Of a DNA stretch of 64,000 nt, positions 31,680 through 41,170 are shown in pieces. The notes under the pieces are model-generated. The model worked only from the letters and a program-made list of their open reading frames with translations, made no database searches and was not told where the DNA came from. Position 1 is the first letter of the stretch; each line of letters opens with the position of its first letter. The translations under genes were made by a program, and so were the position numbers. Source of the stretch: Achatina immaculata (Eukaryota > Mollusca > Gastropoda > Stylommatophora > Achatinidae); the NCBI GenBank assembly GCA_009760885.1, contig CM019700.1, positions 1,407,405-1,471,404 of the forward strand, in the 5' to 3' direction.

Positions 31680-32077
31680 TTTCCCTCCCCTCCCCCCCCC
31701 CGCTCCTACACCTCTAGCGGTTATCATATTTCTATTGCCTCCCCCCACCCCTTTCTCCCACTTATTCTCCTCCTCTCTCTCCACCTCTTCTTTACGATTG
31801 GCTCTATCGGGCATCTTTTGTTGGAGGCAGCGTGGTCTTTCCTTTTCCCTTCTACTACACACATTTCTATTTTCTACTTGGAGGAAGACACATTCAGATA
31901 ACTTCTTCGTGTTTTTGTCTCGTTGTGTATGTATCCTCGAATAAGGCTCACGCCGAAATATCGGATGTTGTATGTTTTTCATTTATACATTCTCATACTT
32001 TGTATTCGTTTTTTTCTCACCTTACTCACTCCCTCCCTCACTTTGTAAAACTGCACCATACACCTCTGTCTACCTTA
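31680..32077 (+). repeat. Penelope-like element, right inverted arm
   Basis: Mirror of the left arm, sharing sequence to GTCTACCTTA at 32077. Starts in a C-run. Carries a hammerhead-like core at 31935-31970 (see findings). Long open frames over both arms are shadows. Confidence 0.82.
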
Positions 32078-33000
32078 TTTATTTAAACCAGTTTTACTGC
32101 AGTCGCCATCCCTTTTATCTAACTACAAACTACTGATGTACTAGCAGAAGACGACGAAACACTCCCTCCAGTGATATATCCTGTATAAGCCCACCCGGGA
32201 CGATCACATACTGTCACATTTTATATATTTCTATCAAGACTGCATTACCTTGGCACTCACATCCGACTTACTGCGTGAACGTGATGATGATGGTGATGGC
32301 TGACGACGAAAATATATGGAAACGATTTCTCTGAAGCATGCAAACTCCAGCACAAGTAATTCCGGGCTGCTGTCTAGTCAATTACTAGGATAGCGCCAAA
32401 AGAATTCATGCTGGCTAACAACTATCAACAACTTTATACTAAATACGACTACATTTCTCAACACAGCCCGGACTACACTACCTTCTCACTCAACAGTCAA
32501 AACCTTTCTCTTCTCTGAGCTGAAACTTTCGCCTCAAACCCAGACCACAAAACTTACTTTCCACGTGCAGCAATGACTTGAAAATCAAGAACCCTGACAG
32601 AGAAAACAAGCATGGGCCTAACTCTAAAAGAATAATTTAGAGTTATATCAAGGGTTAGATACCCTTGACCAAATACTGTCATACACTAACCGTTGTCCTT
32701 TCATAGCTAGAGGGTTGATCGTATTACTAGAGTCTGGGGTTCAATTCCCTTGTTATATACCTTTCCTTGGCATTGTAATTGCTTTGTATACATTTTTCTC
32801 TGATATAATCATACAAGCTATAATCTGTCACTCTCCTGCACACAAGATTGCGGTGTTTAGTTGTACTTTCATGTATCTTTCTGTTTATCTCAGAATTAAT
32901 CATGGTTTAATCTTCATTGAGTAACAGGTCGACTTAACGTAGATACTTGGGGTGTCATAAAACTCAGAATCTGCAGCCGAGGAGTTATCGGTTAGTTTTA
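32078..33000. other. No gene seen
   Basis: Unique-looking DNA. A CTGATG...GACGAAAC word pair at 32130-32157 was examined as a ribozyme candidate and judged weak. Confidence 0.4.
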
Positions 33001-33530
33001 TACCAAAGTTTTTAAAATGTGTGCTCTGCGGGACCCCTGGGCTCCGCCTTAGCTATTTGTCCCCGTGAAGCACATTTTAAATATTCTTTGTTTGTTTTTC
33101 TCAATTCAAAAGAGCATTAGTAATTATTTTATCAAGTTTTTATATATTAAATCAGAATAAAGGGCGTTTTCCAAAATTTCGCCTAGAATATATAACTTTT
33201 TCTGTTTCTTTTGTGCTTTATATATTTCGTTATTTCAAATTACCAGACGCAACAACAACGCATACTAATAAATATATTTTAAAAAATATTCTGATTTAAA
33301 TTTTTCCTTTTGCAAGTGGAACCTTCTGCACAGGTAAGTATGTGTGTAAAGTTTTTTTTTTGGTTTCACTATGTATTGGATTACTGAATTTTAACAATGG
33401 TAAAATTTAACTATTTTCACTTAATATTCATAATATTAGTGAAAAAATTTATATGAGGGCTCCATCATATTGTTTTTTTTCTGGTGCAAGAGCTCCTTCG
33501 GTCCAATAAAGTTTGGGAATCCCTGCTTTG
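33001..33530. mobile_element. Possible degenerate hAT-like element
   Basis: Right end on the reverse strand reads CAGGGATTCCCAAACTTTAT, a classic hAT-like terminus. The best left partner is CAAAGTTTTTAAAATGTG near 33005, which aligns mostly by transitions with one gap. No 8-bp duplication is visible, so this remains tentative. Confidence 0.35.
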
Positions 33531-33928
33531 GAAGAACTGTGGAAGAAGAGGTTTTTCTTCTTCGCATGATTATCGTTAAATGGAATATATTTTTGTGGTT
33601 TAAATCAGCTTTATATGACTCCACTTTGCGTGTTTCCCTCTTCGTGTCGCTCAGTTTATTTCTATATTGTGTATGATACCAGATTATTTGTGCCCTTGTC
33701 ATTTTGCTCTAGGAAATATGTCCACCTGTTCTCTCTATTATTTTCTGTTTGACGCTATTTTGCCTCTTGTCTCTCTAGTATGTGCTCTAGAAATAATGAG
33801 ATTCCCTTTGACCCGGATAAATTGAAGTTTGCATTCATCTTACTTCTTTTCATCCTTCAAAGTTCTGTGTCACACTAGCTCTGGAAACCTTGTAGTGTGT
33901 CGCTTTATCCAGACTTTTCCCGTAGTCT
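33531..33928. other. No gene seen
   Basis: T-rich spacer. Confidence 0.35.
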
Positions 33929-34682
33929 CCAGCCTTTTGTCTGGTTCTAATGTCTTTGACCATGTAGTCCTCGGCTTTCTGTCTGGTTCTAATGTCTTTG
34001 GTCATGTAGTCCCCGGCTTTCTGTCTGATTCTAATGTTTGATCATGTAGTCCTCGGCTTTCTCTCTGGTTCTAATGTCTTTGGTCATGTAGTCCTCGGCT
34101 TTCTGTCTGGTTCTAATGTCTTTGGTCATGTAATCCCTGGCTTTCTGTCTGATTCTAATGTCTTTGGTCATGTAGTCCTTGGCTTTCTGTCTGGTTCTAA
34201 TGTCTTTGATCATGTAGTCCTTGGCTTTCTCTCTGGTTCTAATGTCTTTGGCCATGTAGTCCTCTGCTTTCTGTCTGATTCTAATGTCTTTGGTCATGTA
34301 GTTCTTGGCTTTCTGTCTGGTTCTAATGTCTCTGGTCATGTAGTTCTTGGCTGTCTGTCTGATTCTAATGTCTTTGGTCATGTAGTCCTCGGCTTTCTGT
34401 CTGGTTCTTATGTTTTGGTCATGTGGTCCTCGGGTTTTTGTCTGGTTCTAATGTCTTTGGTCATGTAGTCCCCGGCTTTCTGTCTGGTTCTAATGTCTTT
34501 GATCATGTAGTCCCCGGCCTTCAGTCTGGTTCTAATGTCTTTGATCATGTAGTCCCCGGCTTTCTGTCTGGTTCTAATGTCTTTGATCATGTAGTCCCCG
34601 GCTTTCTGTCTGGTTCTAATGTCTTTGATCATGTAGTCCTCGGCTTTCTGTCTGGTTCTATTGTCTTTGGTCATGTTTGTCA
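33929..34682. repeat. Minisatellite, 42-bp unit, open on both strands
   Basis: About eighteen copies of CTTTCTGTCTGGTTCTAATG plus TCTTTGGTCATGTAGTCCTC and GG. + strand reads LSGSNVFGHVVLGF per unit; - strand reads MTKDIRTRQKAEDY per unit. Variants (GGTCATG/GATCATG; CTCGG/CCCGG/TTGG) are clustered. I see no reason to call either frame a protein. Confidence 0.95.
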
Positions 34683-34982
34683 ACAAAAGCTCTCTTCAAT
34701 CCGGCACTCTTCTAGATATGCGTACACGAGCACCAGACTCAGCGGTCCTCATACTGTATAGACTCCAACCGTCGATGTTGAGCAAAAGTTAATCATCCCC
34801 TCCACACCCCACCCCACCCCCAAATGACATCAAAACGCAACCACCTCCTCAGAGAATTCTACCCGTTAAACTACAAAGACTTTCTTTCTCTAACATTCTC
34901 ATCCTCATATTGTCTCGTCTTGTAGTCAGTGTGTGCTGTGGAATGGCCCTAGTAATTCTTTTACTGCATATTAGTTTCTTTT
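34683..34982. other. No gene seen
   Basis: Spacer with CCACACCCCACCCC run at 34801-34820. Confidence 0.35.
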
Positions 34983-35765
34983 CTCTCTCTGAACCTTAAG
35001 TGCCAAAGCCACATGGGGCTTCTGCAAGGGTTGTCCACAAACGCTTGTCCTTTGCCTTCTTTTTTCTGCTCTTGCGCAAGTGAGCCCTCTATTGCTCAGC
35101 ATCCTCTCTGTTGTTCTTCTCCATGTCTCTTTTGGTCTACCCTTACTCCTGTTCCCCCTGTGGTGTTCATCTTAGAGCTGTTTTTGGTAGTGAGTCGTCA
35201 GCCTTCCGGAGCACATGTCCCAACCATCGCCAGCGTCTTCCCTCAGTAATCGACGTCAGCGGCTTCAAGGGCATTTCTGATAACAAGCTGTTACTTCTTA
35301 TAGTGTTTGGCCAAAATATATCAAGTTTACGAAGGAGTAAAATATTTAGTCTGAAAAGAGCAGCCTGATTTTCTATAGTTTTGGTGATTTTCCAGCATTC
35401 ACTTCCTTGTGGTAGTACACTTAGGATATTTCTCTTAAATTTCCTGATTTTCATTTTCGTGTTTTTTTTTTGGTGCTTTTTTTAAAATTCGCATAAATTC
35501 TGCAGGATCGCGAATGTCTGGTTTGCTCTAGTACGCCTGTTGTTGATGTCCTATGCGTTGTCTTCATCTTCTGGTACTCTACTGCCAAGATACACAAATT
35601 TCTTGACTTTCTCTACGAACTTGTTATCTACTTTAAGTACATTGCTGTTTTTCCATTTTTGCTGCATTAACTTTATCTTTCCTACGTGTATTAGCTTCTT
35701 AGACTGTGTTAAATTATGCGCGAGAAAAAATCTAATACATACGCTAGGTTACCTCCTTTATTGAA
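34983..35765 (-). mobile_element. LINE family E, copy E1: post-RT tail
   Basis: Reverse strand reads, from 35660 down, NKFVEKVKKFVYLGSRVPED, then NNRRTRANQTFAILQ (after TGA read-through), LPQGSECWKITKTIENQ, EGRRWRWLGHVLRKADDSL and, after a frameshift, a DQKRHGEEQQRGC segment. It ends in the 3' untranslated CACTTAAGGTTCAGAGAG. This is a non-LTR ORF2 C-terminus, distinct from A-D. E2 at 62.3 kb shares the last 300 bp. Its 5' end abuts LINE C1 in the opposite orientation. Confidence 0.82.
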
Positions 35766-36590
35766 CATGTAGATGTAGTGGATACTGCAATGAGAGAAGA
35801 ACGGGCAGGATTTCGAAAAGGGAGAAGCTGTCTCGACCAGATCTGTACTCTGAGAATAATACTTGAAGAACATAATGAAAAGCAGAAACCACTAATACTG
35901 AACTTCATAGAGTTTTAAAAAAAATATTTGATAGCATGCACAGAGATTCATTGTGGAGAATTTTAAAACTATAAGAAATACCGTCTAAAATTGTCAACAT
36001 CATTAGAGATCTCTATAATTGATATGTTTGTGCAGTCAAGACAGAAGAAGGAATGAGCGAATGGTTTCAGATTGAAACAGGTGTGAAACAAGGATGTATA
36101 TTATCTCCCTTATTTTGGGGGAATTACCGTAGACTTTATAATGAAAAGATGTACTGGTAAAACCGACACTGATTTGGTACATGGGACCCAAATAGAAGAT
36201 CTTGATTTTGCAGATGACATAACTGTTATCAGTGACAGTGTGAAATCGATGCAGGAAAAACAGATTCCATGCCTTCCTTGGCTAGCAAAATAGGTCTTGA
36301 AATTAACAAGGACAAAAAAAAATAATGAAACTTCTCATTAATCAAGAAGGAAAAATATACATAGAAGGAAAAGATGTTGATAAAGTAAACCAATGTTCAT
36401 ACCTTGGCAGCTACATAGACCAGGATGGTGACACCAGGAAGGAAATCAAAAGCAGCATTGTCCTTCAAAAATCTTGAGAACATATGGAATTAAAAAGTTA
36501 TTAGCACAAAAATCAAGTTTAGATTATTCATTTCAAATGTGATATCCACGCTCATTTATGCATGCGAAAGCTGGAAATCAACTAAGGAAT
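35766..36590 (+). mobile_element. LINE family C, copy C1, 5' part: damaged RT domain
   Basis: Reads AMREERAGFRKGRSCLDQIC (RT entry motif), KPLILNFIEF, ETGVKQGCILSP (motif B) and LDFADDITVISDS (catalytic FADD near 36199-36230). It then gives QCSYLGSYIDQDGDTRKEIK and the thumb. Frame changes and stops occur several times, and a deletion removes part of the region after motif B. Typical RTE-like architecture; FADD replaces YADD, as known in this clade. Interrupted at 36590 by LINE B5. Confidence 0.88.
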
Positions 36591-36906
36591 TTATTCACTC
36601 ATTCATTTGCATGTCCCTTGCGGAACTTTACCTCCCTAATAGCACTCCTGTAGGCCTCTCGGTTGTGAGCAAGATGGCCTGCTTCTAATGCATCCATTTG
36701 CAGATTATCAACGATGTCTTGCAGTCATCTTCGCCTTGGTATTCCTCTCTTTCTTTTTCCTATTATGTACCCTTCTAAGACGGTTTTCTCTAGATTATCA
36801 TGACGTTTAATGTGTCCAAAATATTTAAGTTTTCTCGCTTTAATCCTCTTTACTAGCCAGCCTTCTTCAATATTAAGTTCTTATAGTATGGTAACTAAAG
36901 AAATAG
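36579..36906 (-). mobile_element. LINE family B, copy B5, nested in C1
   Basis: A complete ~300-bp B tail in reverse orientation (about 36591-36893). It is flanked by AACTAAGGAA on the left and AACTAAAGAA on the right, a probable 10-bp target duplication with one difference. Joining the flanks restores the C reading (SWKSTKEIDKKLD). The element's 5' end lies at CATACTATAAGAACTT, the same place where B1 ends. Confidence 0.85.
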
Positions 36907-37275
36907 ACAAGAAATTAGACTCTTGTGAAAACAAATGCCTAAGGAAAATACATGGTATAAAGGGGAACGAATTCAAGAACAACGCAGAGATAAGACAGAT
37001 GAGCAAACAACAACCTTTCTCATGGGTGATTAGAAAAAAAAGATGGACATATGTAGACAAAATGATGAGAAGAAACAATCAGAGAATACCAAAACAAGCT
37101 ATAAAGTGGAGCACAACAGGCCGAAGAAAAATAGGTCGACCACGTGAAACTCTGAAGAGGACATTGTTAAGAGAAGCCAATTTAGTGAGAATAACATCCC
37201 ATGATGAAGTTGAGACGAGAACAAGAAATCTTGACAAACAACTATGCGAGCCCTGTGTTACGTTTAACTGCACGG
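36895..37275 (+). mobile_element. LINE family C, copy C1, 3' part
   Basis: Continues TKEIDKKLDSCENKCLRKIH, EIRQMSKQQPFSWVIRKKRW, TTGRRKIGRPRETLKRTLL and ARDEVE-like terminal pieces. Homologous through most of its length to C2 (41.2 kb). Confidence 0.85.
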
Positions 37276-37860
37276 GAAGGATGTAAGATGTAAGACGATA
37301 TAAATGGAACGTACACTTTTCCGATAGTTCAGTTGTCCTCCTGTTTATTGTCTGCGTCACGAGTATGGATTAAGTAATGTTGAATGTTTACCAACAAAAT
37401 GAACGTTGAATGATAAAGAGCAGAATGTCAGACGGGCCCTGGGTGCTAAAATCTTCGCACTTTGAAAATAAACTTCGTTGATTTTTTCGTCGTTTGTTGT
37501 GCATTTTGCACAAGTTTTGCTAGACTCTTGTCGGTTTGTATAATTTTTTAAAATAGGAAATAACGAGGCTTTCGTACGGTAAAGTAAAAGAACACAGTTT
37601 TGTAGGAATAGACCTCGAAAAATCGTAGACAAAGCACTTTAGTGAGACGTGAGAGAAAGGAAAATCACAAGAGAGAGAATTGCCTAGGATTCGAACCACG
37701 GACTCTACAAAACTGTGTTCTCTTACTTCTTATTGGTTTGTATATAGCGTTAGAGCCCACAAAATTATTATTGTTGTCTCGTCTTCACACAGTGTTATAT
37801 ACAGCCAAATCTTCATTTATAATTATGGAAAGAGCGATATCTTGGTATCAACATACCGCA
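37276..37860. other. Mostly unassigned; includes a weak LINE 3' UTR match
   Basis: At about 37415-37480, GAGCAGAATGTCAGACGGGC and CTTTGAAAATAAA resemble the 3' end of LINE G (56.3 kb). Otherwise nothing recognised. Confidence 0.45.
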
Positions 37861-37861
37861 G

Positions 37862-38158
37862 CGGCTGCCTGGTTGGCTGAGTGGTTAGGCGCTCGGCCTA
37901 CTGATCCGGCGGTACTGGGTTCAAGTCCAAGCAGTGTTTCAAGTCATTTTCTGATACCACCACACCAGAAAAGGCCCCATCGTTCACCCAGCCTCTAAAA
38001 AAAACGGGTGCCAGAGAACTCTGGGAAGGTAAATGCGACCAGGCGTGATACACTGACCGCATCAGACTTTCATGGGCCAAAGGTCGTGGAACTACGGACC
38101 TGCCACCGTTTTCCCAGTATGTCTTAATGATATGGGAACATGGACTTTACCTTTATGT
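37862..38158 (+). mobile_element. tRNA-derived SINE family S, copy 1
   Basis: The head has TGGCTGAGTGGTTAGGC (A box, about 37874-37890) and GGGTTCAAGTCC (B box, 37918-37929) spaced as in a tRNA with a longer variable arm (Ser/Leu-like). The body contains CTGATACCACCACACC, AAAAGGCCCC and ACCCAGCCTCTAAAAAAA. It ends ACATGGACTTTACCTTTATG. The same blocks in order are seen at 47.9 kb. Non-autonomous; depends on LINE enzymes. Confidence 0.88.
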
Positions 38159-38488
38159 TTTTACATATTGCAGCATCTGTCATCTTGTTACAGGCCGTTA
38201 CACGCTAATCTCAGTCAAACAACGAGCTCTCTACAGTGATCTTAGAGATGAGGGGACATCTATACATCATTCAACTGAGTGTTAATCTCAAACTCCGCTG
38301 GCTAGAGTGGAGCAGCCTTTTAGGAGAAAATGTTACAGATACACATTCATAAAAACTTTCCAATAAAACTCTTATTTTCGCTCCCAAGAAAATCGCATTC
38401 GGTGTTCAGGTTTAATAAGCTTAGGGGAAAACCAGACGGAGTTTAGACAAACAGGAAGAAAGGAAATGTTTTCACTTCGTCAGACAGT
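38159..38488. other. No gene seen
   Basis: Unique-looking spacer. Confidence 0.35.
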
Positions 38489-38790
38489 CCTCTTTCTCTC
38501 TCTCTCTCTTTCTCTCTCTCGCTCTCTTCCTTCTTATCCTTCTCTCTCCTTCTCCCTCTCTCTTTCCCCCTCTCTCTTTTCCTCCTCTCCCTCCCTCCCT
38601 TCTCTCTCTCCCTCACTCTTCTCTCTTTCCCTCTCTCTTTCTCCCCTCCCTCCCTCTCTCCCTTCCCTCTCCTTGCCCTCCTTCCCTGTCTCTCCCTCCC
38701 TCCTTCATTCTCACCCTCCTTCTCTTTCTCTCCCCCTCTCTCCCTATCTTCCTCCTACACTCTTCCCCCTCCCCCCTCTCTCTCTTTTTA
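38489..38790. repeat. Polypyrimidine (CT/CCT)n tract
   Basis: 300 bp almost purely pyrimidine on the + strand (CTCTCTC, CCCTCCCT). Such tracts can adopt triplex structure; the frame over it (poly-Ser/Leu/Pro) is not a gene. Confidence 0.95.
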
Positions 38791-39024
38791 AATTCTATCG
38801 TATTTATCAGTTTTGAACGTCTTGATGAAAGAATAATTACACTGACAACTTTTAAAAGCTTTCTGACTCAAACTTGACATTTCTGTTTGCTTCAAAATCT
38901 CTGGCAATCTCCAAAAAATCCTTTTTTTTTCCCCTAAAACCTTGTAATTTTTTTTTAATTGCCACAATAATAAATTTTTATCTTGTCCGCGCGAGACATC
39001 TTTTCGCTTTCATTTGGAGTCTGT
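38791..39024. other. Spacer
   Basis: T-rich; nothing recognised. Confidence 0.3.
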
Positions 39025-39345
39025 TAATTTTTCAGGGTAGATGGGATCGTCAAATTTTTCAGGGTAGATGGGATCGTCAAATTTTTCAGGGTAGATGGGA
39101 TCGTCAACGTCTGTTAATTTTTCAGGGTAGATGGGATCGTCAACGTCTGTTAATTTTTCAGGGTAGATGGGATCGTCAACGTCTGTTAATTTTTCAGGGT
39201 AGATGGGATCGTCAACGTCTGTTAATTTTTCAGGGTAGATGGGATCGTCAAATTTTTCAGGGTAGATGGGATCGTCAACGTCAGTTAATTTTTCAGGGTA
39301 GATGGGATCGTCAAATTTTTCAGGGTAGATGGGATCGTCAACAGA
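39025..39345. repeat. Minisatellite, mixed 36-bp and 27-bp units
   Basis: Core AATTTTTCAGGGTAGATGGG plus ATCGTCA is followed or not by the 9-bp linker ACGTCTGTT, giving 36- and 27-bp units (eleven in all). Both are multiples of three, so one frame reads IFQGRWDRQ with optional RLL. Confidence 0.95.
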
Positions 39346-39834
39346 TCAATAATCGCAAGAATTTGCTCGCGGGAAGTTTTATAGAATCCAAGTTTTCATG
39401 TGAACTTTTCGCCACATTCCACAAAAAAGAGCATTTATTGATTATTGAGTAAGAAAACAAAATCAAGTATACTTTTCTTCTTCAAGAGAATATCCCCCCC
39501 CCTCCCTCCCCAACTCATTTGAGAAAAGTCCATTTTTCACGTCATTAATTCAACAACTTTAGATGTCCTCATTTCTTGTGATGTGGTGAGTATTGTTCTT
39601 GTCCTGGTGATAATACAGAAATCGTGGGTGAAGTAATCATCAGAGCAGTGAAGTTGCTGCACTAAACCTTCCGTACTGAGTCCGGCAGCCTTCTGCCGTC
39701 GTTGGATTTCGACTTCTGTAGAAATGCTGTACTTCGAAAGGTTCTTGATTCCATCCAGAAAATTTACCTCCAGCTTTTGTTCCTCAATTTTTTCTACAAC
39801 ACCTCACCTTCTACTTTGATTCTGGTAGTTTGGG
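39346..39834. other. No gene seen
   Basis: Spacer with a C-run at 39495-39503. Confidence 0.35.
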
Positions 39835-39962
39835 CTGTTAACACACTGACCTAGACTGTGATTGCGCATGCCTCGTGCACATTGACCTAGCCTGCAATTG
39901 CGCATGCCTCGTGCACGTTGACCTAGACTGCGTTTGCGCATGCCTCGTGGCCCTTGACTCGC
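39835..39962. repeat. Short minisatellite, 36-bp unit
   Basis: Three copies of ACCTAGACTGYGATTGCGCA plus TGCCTCGTGCACNTTG. Confidence 0.9.
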
Positions 39963-40045
39963 ATACACCATTAGGATATTGGAACCGAAAAAAAAACCTC
40001 CTTTATTGCAAAGTATGTGTATAAGGAGATGAGAGGAGATGAGAG

Positions 40046-40161
40046 GAGTGTATGAGAGGAGATCACCAACTGAACTGATGGCCTGCATGAAGGATCGGGT
40101 ACTCTGGAGAAGCATAATAGCCAACGCCAGTCGGCACGGCACCTGATGATGATGATGATGT
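40046..40161 (+). mobile_element. LINE family A, copy A5: last ~115 bp only
   Basis: From GAGAGGAGATCACCAACTGA to GGCACGGCACC and a (TGATGA)n tail it matches the 3' end of A3 (26224-26336) with very few differences. It defines the exact 3' end of this subfamily. Confidence 0.85.
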
Positions 40162-40714
40162 GTATAATGAGTATTTTTGATTTAAAAATAAATCTGAAGT
40201 GAACCCTAGCCTTATAATGTGTATTCAGAAAAAGGTCAAGACATGCGTGGTAGGCACCGTGCGAATAGCATAAACCCCGGGGTGGGGCTATAAGTATACT
40301 GTGTGAATAGACAAATGTTTCAGTTCATTTCTACTAAACTCACCGACTTCCTTCAAGGCAGGCTCACAAAGATAACCGATATTTTGTTTTCTAGTTCTTG
40401 ATAAAGGCGTTTTGCGGAAATATTACATAGTTCATACCGTCTTTCATTACCTCGCTTTCTTCTCGCTGTCCTTTATTGCCATTTGTCTTATTTTCTCCAT
40501 CTCCGCTTTCTCTCCATCTCTCTCTCTCTCTCTCTCTCACTCTCATTCTTTCAACTTTCGTATACAACTCCATCTTATACCTCCGACTATAGTCTACTAG
40601 CATCAGTTTTGCTGTAGTCAAAATGTTGTTAAACTCCGCCACTGCTTCAGTTCCCGGCTACAGAACCCTGATGTTCATACTACAGTGAGATATTCCTCTT
40701 TCATTTCTTTGTTC
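40162..40714. other. No gene seen
   Basis: Contains a (CT)n run at 40517-40543 and no recognisable protein. Confidence 0.4.
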
Positions 40715-41000
40715 CTTTCTTCAATCTCCCTGGAACTCCAAGCTGACGCCCTTTCCAGCAGATGCCAGGAGGATGTTGGGGGACAACATCAGATAGCGTC
40801 GTTACTTTTGTTTGTTTGTTTGCGTGTGTAAAAATAACAAAGAAAAGAGGAAGCGAAGACGCTATCCGATTTGACAGTCAGCGACCCATGCTGGCGTCAT
40901 GGTTGGCAAATCACAGATGACTAAGACCCTGTCCTACTCTCCGTTGCTACCCCTAGGAACAGGCCTAGCCTGGCTAACGGGACAGGGGTCTTCATGACTA
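40715..41000 (-). repeat. Dispersed repeat W, single-unit copy, with X-like sequence beside it
   Basis: Reverse complement of 40855-40990 aligns with both flanks of the 61-kb array: TAGCCAGGCTAGG and GACAGGGTCTTRGT on one side, ATGGGTYGCTGA and TCRGATAGCG on the other. Between them is one 34-bp segment, TCATCTGTGATTTGCCAACC plus ATGACGCCAGCATG. At 40735-40800 lies sequence resembling repeat X, ending in GATAGCGTC, inverted relative to GACGCTATC at 40859. Confidence 0.7.
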
Positions 41001-41024
41001 TCAATCATTTTACCCACATAACCT

Positions 41025-41170
41025 TTTGATCGCAACGTATGCCTGTGAGACCTGGACACTTAACAAAACAGTTGAGAAACACGCCTTTGGATGTAAATGC
41101 TACAGGAGAGTCCTTCAAATATCGTGAACACACACACACATACACACACAAAAGAACAAATATATCCATA
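41025..41170 (+). mobile_element. LINE family B, copy B6, 5' part
   Basis: Reads ATYACETWTLNKTVEKHAFG and CKCYRRVLQIS, then an ACAC-expanded version of the WTQKR segment. It stops at ATATATCCATA where LINE C2 is inserted. Confidence 0.8.

Noticed and set aside
31596..32086. Long frames in the inverted arms (31596-31982 reverse, 31832-32086 forward) as genes
   Set aside because: Both arms give the same frames because they are inverted copies of Penelope-like non-coding termini.
32130..32180. Hammerhead ribozyme from CTGATG...GACGAAAC downstream of the right arm
   Set aside because: The conserved A after CTGATG is missing, stem II has only two pairs, and the residue after stem III is not U.
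37862..37935. Functional tRNA gene
   Set aside because: A and B boxes are present but the acceptor ends do not pair and the sequence continues into a conserved SINE body shared with 47.9 kb.
38466..38816. 116-codon Ser/Leu/Pro-rich protein
   Set aside because: Polypyrimidine tract; composition explains the frame.
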